64,000 nucleotides of DNA from JAPOUP01 sp965203255 (lineage in GTDB: Bacteria > Pseudomonadota > Alphaproteobacteria > Rhodobacterales > Rhodobacteraceae). The notes below the pieces were generated by a model, which saw nothing but the letters and a program-made list of their open reading frames with translations, searched no databases and was not told where the DNA came from. Position numbers and translations under genes: made by a program. The stretch covers positions 5,084,001-5,148,000 of the forward strand of contig OZ241882.1 of assembly GCA_965203255.1 (NCBI GenBank), given 5' to 3'. This document shows, one piece after another, positions 1 through 7,961 of the stretch (its first letter is position 1; the number at the start of each line of letters is the position of its first letter).

Positions 1-88
1 GGCGCTCCAACAGACTTTTGAGCCGTTTGCGCCGACGGTCTTTTTCGCTGTGGCCCTTACATTGAGGAACCACTCGCTGACGTAACCG

Positions 89-1261
89 TCAGACGACCTC
101 GGACATGTCAGTGTCATAGATTGCAGGCCAGCCCATGATACTGCGACCCTTCGGAATCTCCGAAACGTGCTGGACCATACTATTGCCAATCGCCTTCCCA
201 AGCTCGACGGGCACGGCGTTTCCGATGAGACGCCCGGCCGTCTTCCTGCCGATGGGAGTGTTTTCTGGAACGAACCGGTAGTTTTTCGGAAAGCTCTGGA
301 GAATCGCTCCTTCGCGTAATGAAATCGCGCGGTCCTGGTCTGGATGCCCGAATCGCCCGTTTCCAAATCCATAGAATTGTGTCGTAACAGTGGGGGATGG
401 CTCAGTCCAAACCATCCGGCCGTAGACACTTGGATAAGACTTGCCCGCCTTCTTCAGATGACAGGTGGCCTGAAGACGCCTTTCCCAGTCACGCCAGGTT
501 CCGCTAGGGCGAGACGCCCGGACGCGTTCAAGATTCAGCGGGGACAACCTGCACGCTTGATGGAGCGGATCGCTTTTGTGGATCTCGCCTGCCGTGATGG
601 CCGGAAGAGCACCGATAGCCTGCCTAACCGTAATTCGACGGGTATCCGGGGTCGTCGGACGCGTGAGCCGGATTGGACCCAGAACAGACGCCAGGAGTAC
701 CAACCGCTTGCGCTGATGCGGTACGCCGTAGTCGGCGCAATTGACCACATCATGAAAAACATGAAAGCCATCTTCTTCCAAGGCCGCTACGAAATCTGCG
801 AACAGCGGTTCACGGGCTAGGAGGGGAACGTTCTCCATTGTTACGAGATGCGGACGGGCTTGCATAACGAGGTGCTGGAACTCTGAAAGCAGGTTCCAGC
901 GTTCATCGGTTTGACTGGATCGTCCCTGACTGTATGTCGAGAACGGTTGGCATGGCGCGCATCCCGCCAGTAGTTTGAGTTGAGTGTTGCCGAAAGCGGC
1001 TCGCAATTCCTGAGCCGTGACATCCTTGACAGACTTCTTTAGGAAGTTTGCGCGGTTGTTCACTTTGTACGGATACTCACAGGCCGGATCGTTGTCTATA
1101 CCCAGAGCCATGCCAATACCTGCATCCTCCAGACCCCTCGTGAGCCCACCTACTCCGCAAAAGACATCAACTCCGCGAATCCGGGGCACAGACAGGCATC
1201 TCTCCAACGTCGTTGTCTCAATTTTCCGAACACCTTGAGAGCTATGTTGCTGGATAACCAT
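89..1261 (-). CDS. DNA (cytosine-5) methyltransferase
   Basis: This enzyme transfers a methyl group from S-adenosylmethionine to C5 of cytosine in a specific DNA target. The 390-residue protein shows the family motifs in order: motif I DVFCGVGGL (residues 32-40, cofactor binding), motif IV with the nucleophile in CAPCQPFS (Cys104), motif VI ENV (143-145), motif VIII QRKRL (183-187) and a C-terminal GNAVP motif X. The length fits a single-domain bacterial M.C5 enzyme. The variable region between motifs VIII and X is the target-recognition domain, so the target cannot be read from sequence. No restriction endonuclease or Vsr gene is visible to the right; a partner could lie left of the window. 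The start ATG overlaps the stop of a small upstream ORF (TGATG). Confidence 0.93.
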   Translation of the reverse strand: MVIQQHSSQGVRKIETTTLERCLSVPRIRGVDVFCGVGGLTRGLEDAGIGMALGIDNDPACEYPYKVNNRANFLKKSVKDVTAQELRAAFGNTQLKLLAGCAPCQPFSTYSQGRSSQTDERWNLLSEFQHLVMQARPHLVTMENVPLLAREPLFADFVAALEEDGFHVFHDVVNCADYGVPHQRKRLVLLASVLGPIRLTRPTTPDTRRITVRQAIGALPAITAGEIHKSDPLHQACRLSPLNLERVRASRPSGTWRDWERRLQATCHLKKAGKSYPSVYGRMVWTEPSPTVTTQFYGFGNGRFGHPDQDRAISLREGAILQSFPKNYRFVPENTPIGRKTAGRLIGNAVPVELGKAIGNSMVQHVSEIPKGRSIMGWPAIYDTDMSEVV

Positions 1262-1572
1262 CAGGCTACCCTTCGCATACCGTCTTCTCGGTGCGTATGC
1301 CAGCCAACGGCACCGTCTACCGATATGGGCGCGCCGGTCTCCGACCTCGCCGATAATGATGCTACCGTCGAGGCATCCCGTCTGTCACGTCTGGCCGTTT
1401 CAGGGTATGGCGCTGGGTAGTCGCCAAGTTCTATACTTCGTTGTGGCACATGTTCAGAAATTGGTACAGACCCGCGTAGGTGATAAATCTCCCCGGTCTT
1501 TCTGAAACGGTCGACGCGCTTCGTCGCGAGGCGCTGCACATCCAAAGTTGATCGACTGGTGAGTAAATCCAT
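1261..1572 (-). CDS. small uncharacterised ORF upstream of the methyltransferase
   Basis: This 103-residue ORF lies just upstream of the methyltransferase. Its TGA overlaps the methyltransferase ATG by one base (TGATG), the arrangement seen in translationally coupled pairs. I recognise no domain: it is rich in Arg and Ser, has no membrane segment and no clear helix-turn-helix, and it does not look like a Vsr endonuclease. It could be a controller protein or a chance ORF. The coupling is the only reason to list it. Confidence 0.25.
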   Translation of the reverse strand: MDLLTSRSTLDVQRLATKRVDRFRKTGEIYHLRGSVPISEHVPQRSIELGDYPAPYPETARRDRRDASTVASLSARSETGAPISVDGAVGWHTHREDGMRRVA

Positions 1573-1872
1573 CCAGGGTCAGTCCTTGGCTTTCTTTGGA
1601 AGAATTTCATACACTGTCCGCCTATGTTCGCTTCGCGTCCTGTCCATGCGGATTCTCCGTTTGCGATCTTGATTCGGTCCATCCTTGATTGGTTGATGAC
1701 ATTACCGGACACTGGTTCGTGTGCGGTACGGGCGGGCAAATTCCGACGGACCGCGAAGAATGGAAGGCGAATGAACAGCTGACGGACACAGAGGAACTCA
1801 AGCCTCTTACCTTGGCGGTTAGGATCGTGCTAACCCGCGACAAAACCGGAATTCGCACTCGAAAGGCATCCA
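1573..1872. other. gap without a recognisable gene
   Basis: This stretch separates the minus-strand methyltransferase unit from the plus-strand HIT gene and should hold divergent promoters. I see no RNA gene, no repeat shared with the rest of the window and no convincing ORF. A weak Shine-Dalgarno (AAAGG) lies just before the HIT ATG at 1873. Confidence 0.4.
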
Positions 1873-2298
1873 ATGGACTACGATCAAGACAACATATTCG
1901 CCAAGATCCTTCGCGGAGAGATTCCGTCAATTAAGCTATATGAAGACGATGAGACCTTTGCGTTCATGGATATAATGCCCCGGGCTGACGGGCATCATCT
2001 TGTAATTCCAAAGAAGCCAGCGAGGAACATTCTCGATGCTTCGCCAGATCAACTGGCAGCCTGTATGGGTACTGTCCAGAAGCTGTCCCGGGCAGCGATG
2101 AAGGCTTTCAATGCAGATGGAATCACGCTGCAGCAGTTCAGTGAGACCGCTGGTGGGCAGGAAGTGTTTCATCTGCATTTCCACATTCTACCGAGGTATG
2201 AGGGCATCAATCTGCGTCCGCCCGGAGTCATGGCGGAAACGGCTGTGCTGAAGGAGCAGGCAGAGCGGATAATTACGGCACTGGATCCCGGTATTTGA
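1873..2298 (+). CDS. HIT family (Hint-like) nucleotide hydrolase
   Basis: This is a cytoplasmic histidine-triad protein of 141 residues, the normal size for bacterial Hint/HinT-type proteins, which hydrolyse nucleoside phosphoramidates and adenylylated substrates. The signature HLHFHILPR (H-x-H-x-H) lies near residue 100. The N-terminal segment NIFAKILRGEIP followed by YEDDETFAFMDI is typical of the family. The ATG at 1873 follows an AAAGG sequence at a suitable distance. It stands alone between accessory genes, so the context says nothing about its substrate. It appears intact. Confidence 0.93.
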   Translation: MDYDQDNIFAKILRGEIPSIKLYEDDETFAFMDIMPRADGHHLVIPKKPARNILDASPDQLAACMGTVQKLSRAAMKAFNADGITLQQFSETAGGQEVFHLHFHILPRYEGINLRPPGVMAETAVLKEQAERIITALDPGI

Positions 2299-2461
2299 AG
2301 GATGGTGGGGCGACGTTGAAGTCCGTCGCCTCCATCTCGGCATTTAAGCGGTGCGGTGTCCAGAAGTCGGGAATCCCGCCTTCAGACCATCTTCTCCGCT
2401 TCGTCTGTGCCCTGGCCGCGGAACGGCCGTTTTTGGACCTCCGGTTGGAAGTGAGGTTTGT

Positions 2462-2833
2462 ATGTATGGCACGAATGCTATACTATTCCATCTTTTGGCA
2501 TGGCAGGTCAGGACTCTGAACGAAGCTGTGAACAGGGAGCTGGATGCGCTGCCTGCCGACATGAGGGCGCGGTTTTCGAGAATAGGTCTGCTGATTTCCG
2601 CGGTCGGGTTTGAGCGAGTGGGTGCGCCGCATACCAAGCACCTGACTGGTCCCTTGTGGGAAATCCGCCTGAGCGGGAGGAACGGCATCGCGCTCTATGT
2701 TGCCACGACGGGCAGACAGGCGGTGGTGCGGGCATTCGTGAAGAAGACCCGGCGCACGCCGCGCAAGGAGACCGATGTTTGGAGGCACGCAGGCGGGCGG
2801 GGGTCAGTCAGGCGGAGCTGGCCGCGAGGATGA
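2462..2833 (+). pseudogene. HigB/Gp49-like toxin, C-terminus lost
   Basis: The reading frame carries the recognisable body of a RelE-superfamily HigB-like (phage Gp49-like) mRNA interferase: VRTLNEAVNRELDALPADM, then KHLTGPLWEIRLSG, then VVRAFVKKTRRTPRKE. Residues expected between GIA and LYV are missing, and after TPRKE (about 2775) homology stops and the frame runs on into unrelated residues. Right at that point the antitoxin sequence begins in another frame. A deletion therefore appears to have removed the toxin C-terminus and the antitoxin N-terminus together. The start could be the ATG at 2462 or a codon nearer VRTL. It is probably inactive. Confidence 0.7.
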
Positions 2834-2955
2834 AGACGACGCAGTCGGCGGTGGCGCGGCTAGAGAGCGGGCGGGTGCCGCCATCGACGCGGACTCTTGC
2901 GAAGGTGGACTTGGCAACTGGCACGCGGCTCCGGATCCAGTTTGACCCCGTGTGA
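2776..2955 (+). pseudogene. HigA-like XRE antitoxin fragment
   Basis: This frame encodes the helix-turn-helix half of an antitoxin of the type paired with HigB/Gp49 toxins: EARRRAGVSQAELAARM, then TTQSAVARLESGRVPPSTRT, ending with RLRIQFDPV. The usual N-terminal 30-40 residues are absent. The frame joins directly to the truncated toxin in a different phase, so no initiation codon is evident except by read-through. The DNA-binding fold (about residues 5-45 of the fragment) is still recognisable, but the locus is a deletion relic rather than a working pair. Confidence 0.7.
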
Positions 2956-4034
2956 TCCTGATCGCGGTCCTCTTCACCGGAGCGGAGGCCTGACGCAGGT
3001 CTCGGTCTAAAGGTACTTCCCGCGCTGCCGTACGCTGGGCTTGCAACAGCCCACACCTATATAGTTGATCCTAATTCCCGCCTTCTCTCGCTGTGGGTCT
3101 CGCACACCTGGATGGCCGCTCCAGCCGTTGCCAGACCCTTTCACCCCCGCCAGTGGCTGTCTCGTCTGGCGGGATGTGCGCCGACGGGGCGTCCGGGGTC
3201 GATCACGGTGGTCCTGATGCCGAGTGGCATTCCGGCAGTCATCCCGAGACCTCGTATGTTCAGAGAATCAGAAATGAAATGGGGATATGGAAGTAGCCGC
3301 CGGTCTGCGGACCGACATGGGTACAGGCCGCCAGGGGGCCACCGAATGGCAAACCGGCTAGGCGTCCGCCAACTCGAATGGCAGAGACCGACCAGCATGA
3401 CTCGCCATATACACCAACGGAATCACGGATATAGGCATGGGTTGTTGCAAGTCGCCGAACCTCGGTGTCCCCACTCCTCTCGCGCTGGACCGCCTACTGG
3501 CCGGCCAGGTATCCGCTTTATGCACCAACTGCGGCTGCCAGAAGGAAAGTTGTGCGCAGTTCTGCATCATTTGCGGACAGGCGTGTTTCCCATCTTCGTC
3601 TTCCAGGCAAGGTGGTGCTTCCGCATGGCCATCTTCCCTCCTCCCTGCAACCCAGAAGTTACACCTCAATGTTGTCCGGCGGATCCCATGGTTTCCGGTG
3701 TTACAGAAATGGCGCATCGGCGGAATCGACAAGGACGGCGAAAGACAGATTGGGCGGCAATCAGTCCATAGGTGGTGGGATGTCCGCGGTTTTCCACAGA
3801 TTATTGTGCCGATGACGATAGATTCGGTGGTGTTTTCCTTGATGAAGGTCAATCCACCGTGCTAATTCATGTTCCTGAGGGTCGAAGAGGTGGGAACGTT
3901 CCACACTGGCCCGTGCAACCCAACGAGAACCCTTGTGAGAAGGGCGCGTGGGAAACATCGTGCGTCTCCAGCCGATGCGGCATCACGAATGCCGATTCGA
4001 TCCGACGTGCCGGTCAGAGGAGTGTATGTGAGGC
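2956..4034. other. about 1.1 kb without an intact gene
   Basis: The first part contains the relic of a DUF4338-type transposase end listed separately. From about 3440 to 4034 I see nothing recognisable: several overlapping ORFs of 80-160 residues have no family features and look like chance frames. A GAGG ribosome-binding site lies just before the helicase ATG at 4035. Confidence 0.4.
3141..3435 (-). mobile_element. relic of the DUF4338-transposase element (5' end)
   Basis: On the minus strand the frame beginning at 3398 reads MLVGLCHSSWRTPSRFA, a decayed version of the transposase N-terminus MQVGLRHFDWRTLEWLA found at 26609. The DNA upstream of the ATG also matches: both have a run ending in tatatggcg before the start codon and closely similar bases for about 80 nt. 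Only the first 20 or so codons and the leader are recognisable. Confidence 0.55.
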
Positions 4035-7000
4035 ATGAGCCTGTTCACGGAAATCAAGAGAATAGTTGGCGAGGACACATATCTGAGGGGTGAGCAGTGC
4101 TTTCGTCGGGGCAAGGTCTGGCGGTGCGAAGTCCAGTCGGGTGGATACATTTATGCCGAGGTCTCGGGAAGCTACGGAGAAAAACACTTCCTGGACATCA
4201 CGCTGGAATTCGGACATCATGGCCAGCTTGTCCATCTGAATGGTGACTGCAGCTGTCCGGTCGAGTACAACTGCGAACATGCGGTGGCGGCTGTACTCGC
4301 ATCTTTGGAAGGCTTGCGAAGTGCTGGTCTGGTCAGCGACATAACGATCCAGCCGGGTGTAGCGGAGTGGCTGGACCGGTCACCGAAGCAGACTGCGATG
4401 TCCAATGGGTTCCATTCGCAAGCTGTCGCTGAGCCGAGGACGGGCTCAGATCAACTGGTCTATATCATACGCAATGGAACTTCCGGAAGTGGCGAAGTCG
4501 TACCATTCAAGGGTTATGTGAAAAAGAATGGAGGACTTGGCGTCAATACGCGCGAATACAACTATATCTACAACCGGAGTGGGACAAAGCCTGCATTCCT
4601 TACAATGGAAGATGTTGGCATCCTTGCGAGGCTGCAGCACTACCAATGGCAGGTCGGGTATCAGTATTCCAGCAGGTTCCCGAGTGGAGACGAACTCTTT
4701 GCCTTCCTGCGCGAGATCGTGGAGACCGGACGTGCTCGGGGCCGCGACCTAAAAGGGCCTGTCCTGTCCTGGTGCCCTCGAAGAAAGGTGTCAGTAACAT
4801 GGTCCCAGAACGAAGATGGCTCGCAGAGCGTCACGTTCATCGATCGGGCTGACCCGAAAATCACATTTCTGCGGTTCCCCCAGCCAATCTATTTTGATCC
4901 AGCATCGGGCTCGATCGGGCCCGCGGAGACCGATCTGGATCAGAGGACGCTTGCCTGGCTCAGTTCCGCTCCGACAATGCTACCCGAATCGACGCCATCC
5001 GTCGCTCGGCAGCTAAGGGATCTGGATGGTTCGGTTCCTCTGCCAAAGGTCTGGAAGACCGAGGAGATTCGCGACCTTGATCCGGTTCCTACGCTCACAC
5101 TGTATGGGGAGACCCTGAGAGACAGCTACTACTACAATCCGCCGGGACGTAAGCACAGGCGGGACGCTCTTGCGTCGACAGTATATCCCTGCGCAAGGCT
5201 CACATTTTCCTACGGGAGCTTCAAGGACACCGTCAGGTCGGATGTAGGCTCCAATTCATTTCGGTCCGTTGGAAATGACGTCATTTCGGTTGTTCACCGC
5301 AATCGGGTGGCGGAAAGGAGTTTCTTGGGGAAACTGCTGGATCAAGGGGAAATCTATGGAGGGAAGAAGTCGAGATTCTACGCGACCAGAGCACAGAATC
5401 CACAGAAACTGTACAACGCGGATATCGTCTTTCCGATCACCTCAGGTCAGAAGTATGGCAACTACGAAGACGGACTCCGGTTCGCAGTCGAAGTCGTGCC
5501 GGAACTTCGCCGGAACGGCTGGAACGTGGACATTGACCCAACCTGGCCGTTTCACCTGCACGATGGACCCGTCACGTTCTCGACTTCGCTCGAGTCGTCT
5601 GATGAGGGTGGCACGGATTGGTTCAAGTTCTCACTAAAGCTCGAGGCGGATGGTCAGGAAGTGGAGTTTGTGCCCCTCATTCTCGCGGTCATCAACAGCT
5701 TGCAACTCAACGAGTTTGGCGCATTGCGGGACGGCAATGACCTACAGCGCTTACTTTCCGGTTCCAGCTACTCCATGGCGCTCCCCAACGGTTCCCATGT
5801 GGTCGTTGAAGGTGAACGTATCGCGCCCTTTGTAGAGGCATTTCTCGAAGTTCAGGGGCTGTTTGGATTTCATGTTGCGGAAGCAACCAGGGTAGCCGAA
5901 CTGGCAACGGCGCTTGAAGGCAGTGGAGCCGTCTGGAAAGGTGGGAAGGAGATCATTGAACTTGGCGAACGGCTGCGGACACTGTCAAATGCACCGGAGA
6001 CCGAGCCGCCGGCCTCGGTGGCAGGGGAGCTGCGGCCCTATCAAAAATCCGGATTTGGCTGGCTCCGGGCTTTGTCGGAAAGCGGTTTCGGCGGCGCACT
6101 CTCTGACGATATGGGGCTGGGCAAGACCATCCAGGCGTTGGCTCTGTTTGCCCATCTTCATCTGGACCGGAATTCCGATAAACCAAGTCTCCTGATCGTG
6201 CCGACCAGCCTGATCGGCAACTGGCAACGTGAGGCAGCGCGGTTCACACCGGACCTTAAGCTCCTCGTACTACATGGCCCTGATCGGCGGACTCTCTTCA
6301 CGAGGATCCCCGAGTGCCATTTGGTGGTCTCGACCTATCCTCTCATTGTCCGCGACCATAGACATCTCTTTGAGCATGAGTTTGAACTCGCGGTTCTCGA
6401 CGAGGCGCAGAATGTCAAGAATCCCGCCGCCGCAACGTCAAAGCGCATCCGGGAGATTCGGGCCAGGCACCGCCTTGCCCTGACAGGCACTCCGATGGAG
6501 AACAATCTTGAGGAGCTGTGGTCTCTCTACGACTGGCTCGTTCCCGGTCTGCTTGGGAACCGCAAGACGTTCAGGACCGTGTACAGAACTCCAATCGAGC
6601 AGAAGGGCGACCGTGCAAAGCAGCGTCTGCTGTCCACCCGGATAAAGCCGTTCCTGATGCGGCGGTCAAAGGATCAGGTTGCTGAAGACCTGCCCCAAAA
6701 AACCGTCATGGACGAGATAATTCCGCTCGATGGTGATCAGCGAGCGCTTTATGAGAGCATTCGGGTTGTCATGGATGAGCGCGTTCGAAGAGCCGTGCAG
6801 CTTAAGGGTATCTCTGGTTCCCGTATCACGATCATCGACGCACTGCTGAAGCTGCGTCAGGTCTGCTGTGACCCCGGGCTGGTAAAGCTTGACGCCGCAC
6901 GGAAGGTGAGCGGTACCGCAAAGCGTACGCGGCTTCTGCAACTCCTTACCGAGCTGGTAGCGGAAGGTCGCAAGGTGTTGGTGTTTTCCCAGTTTGTCGA

Positions 7001-7430
7001 AATGCTTCGTATACTCGAGTCGGACATCAAATCCCGAGGATGGAAATACGCCATGCTGCACGGGCAGACAAGGAACCGTGAGAAGGAGATTTCGAGCTTT
7101 CAGAACGAGGATGTTCAGGTCTTCCTGATTAGCCTGAAGGTAGGCGGTGTCGGTCTCAACCTCACCGCTGCCGACACAGTCATTCTCTATGACCCGTGGT
7201 GGAATCCGGCGACGGAACTCCAGGCGATGGACCGGGCACACCGAATCGGACAGGAGAAGCCAGTGTTTGTCCATCGGATGATTGCCGAAGGGACGGTTGA
7301 GACCGCCATCCAACAGATGCAGAAGCGCAAGCAGGCACTTGCGGACGCTCTGTTCGAAGGAACCGGTGACGGACCGCTTTCGCTCACAGAAGACGACATC
7401 AGGACGCTGTTTGCGCCGTGTTCGGAATGA
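4035..7430 (+). CDS. SWIM zinc-finger SNF2-family DNA helicase/translocase
   Basis: This 1131-residue ATP-dependent DNA translocase of the SNF2 superfamily is likely cytoplasmic and DNA-bound. A SWIM-type zinc finger lies near residues 72-90 (CSCPVEYNCEH). A long bacterial SNF2-associated region follows. The helicase core then starts near residue 665 with LRPYQKSGFGWL, Walker A DDMGLGKT (about 690), DEAQ (about 788), LTGTPMENN, and in the C-terminal lobe LLKLRQVCCDP, VFSQF, VGGVGLNLTAADTV and DRAHRIGQ. All motifs look intact and the length is normal for the SWIM-SNF2 group. The start follows GAGG. Such proteins occur in chromatin, repair and defence contexts. I see no DISARM partners, so its job is open. 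Confidence 0.93.
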   Translation: MSLFTEIKRIVGEDTYLRGEQCFRRGKVWRCEVQSGGYIYAEVSGSYGEKHFLDITLEFGHHGQLVHLNGDCSCPVEYNCEHAVAAVLASLEGLRSAGLVSDITIQPGVAEWLDRSPKQTAMSNGFHSQAVAEPRTGSDQLVYIIRNGTSGSGEVVPFKGYVKKNGGLGVNTREYNYIYNRSGTKPAFLTMEDVGILARLQHYQWQVGYQYSSRFPSGDELFAFLREIVETGRARGRDLKGPVLSWCPRRKVSVTWSQNEDGSQSVTFIDRADPKITFLRFPQPIYFDPASGSIGPAETDLDQRTLAWLSSAPTMLPESTPSVARQLRDLDGSVPLPKVWKTEEIRDLDPVPTLTLYGETLRDSYYYNPPGRKHRRDALASTVYPCARLTFSYGSFKDTVRSDVGSNSFRSVGNDVISVVHRNRVAERSFLGKLLDQGEIYGGKKSRFYATRAQNPQKLYNADIVFPITSGQKYGNYEDGLRFAVEVVPELRRNGWNVDIDPTWPFHLHDGPVTFSTSLESSDEGGTDWFKFSLKLEADGQEVEFVPLILAVINSLQLNEFGALRDGNDLQRLLSGSSYSMALPNGSHVVVEGERIAPFVEAFLEVQGLFGFHVAEATRVAELATALEGSGAVWKGGKEIIELGERLRTLSNAPETEPPASVAGELRPYQKSGFGWLRALSESGFGGALSDDMGLGKTIQALALFAHLHLDRNSDKPSLLIVPTSLIGNWQREAARFTPDLKLLVLHGPDRRTLFTRIPECHLVVSTYPLIVRDHRHLFEHEFELAVLDEAQNVKNPAAATSKRIREIRARHRLALTGTPMENNLEELWSLYDWLVPGLLGNRKTFRTVYRTPIEQKGDRAKQRLLSTRIKPFLMRRSKDQVAEDLPQKTVMDEIIPLDGDQRALYESIRVVMDERVRRAVQLKGISGSRITIIDALLKLRQVCCDPGLVKLDAARKVSGTAKRTRLLQLLTELVAEGRKVLVFSQFVEMLRILESDIKSRGWKYAMLHGQTRNREKEISSFQNEDVQVFLISLKVGGVGLNLTAADTVILYDPWWNPATELQAMDRAHRIGQEKPVFVHRMIAEGTVETAIQQMQKRKQALADALFEGTGDGPLSLTEDDIRTLFAPCSE

Positions 7431-7961
7431 GCGCATTCTGAAATGCCCGCAAACCTCAACCCCGCCATTTTCCTTGATCTGGCCGGGCGGAATCTGATGA
7501 GGAAACACTGTGAAGAGGAAGACGGAACGCCAGATCCTTGCAAGGTCAGCTGTATATGGACCCCAACTTCCCTCGGAAGCGCAACACCTGCCACTTCCGC
7601 AGTGGGGGGACGCGCTGCTGCTTCAGCGTGATCAGGCGAGCCGACACCGAATTCGTGGAGCAGTGTCGGCGGCTTTCTGGAAGCGCGGGCAACCGCCTGA
7701 ATCCCGCGCCTTTAGTCCGCCACCAACATTCCTGAGATTCAACCGGGCCATGCGCGACTACGCCAAAGCTGAGTTGCGGTGTCTACCAAAAGGGTTCAGG
7801 GAGGGTTTCGGTCCGTCGTCGGGGGCTCTTCCCGGTCCGCCACATCGGTCGGAGCCAGCATTTTTCCGCGTCCGAGGGCGTCGGGATATATCCCTTTGAC
7901 CCTGCGCCCTGAGCATCATGAGAAGCCGGTCGATGTCCTCCTGCGGGCCTTTCCGGGGAAG
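7431..7961. other. gap; right part is the decayed 3' end of the transposase
   Basis: Bases 7431-7780 hold no recognisable gene. From about 7785 to 7961 the minus strand still encodes residual transposase sequence in shifting frames (a segment like GYIPTPSDAE and then KMLAPTDVAD), so the transposase coding region once extended further than its present stop at 7962. No clear inverted repeat marks the end. Confidence 0.45.

Noticed and set aside
1..7430. A DISARM defence system (C5 methyltransferase plus SNF2 helicase)
   Set aside because: No DrmA helicase, DrmB (DUF1998) or DrmC phospholipase-like gene is present, and unrelated HIT and toxin genes lie between the two.
6666..7508. 280-codon minus-strand ORF inside the SNF2 helicase gene
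   Set aside because: It is a shadow of conserved helicase motifs on the other strand and resembles no protein family.
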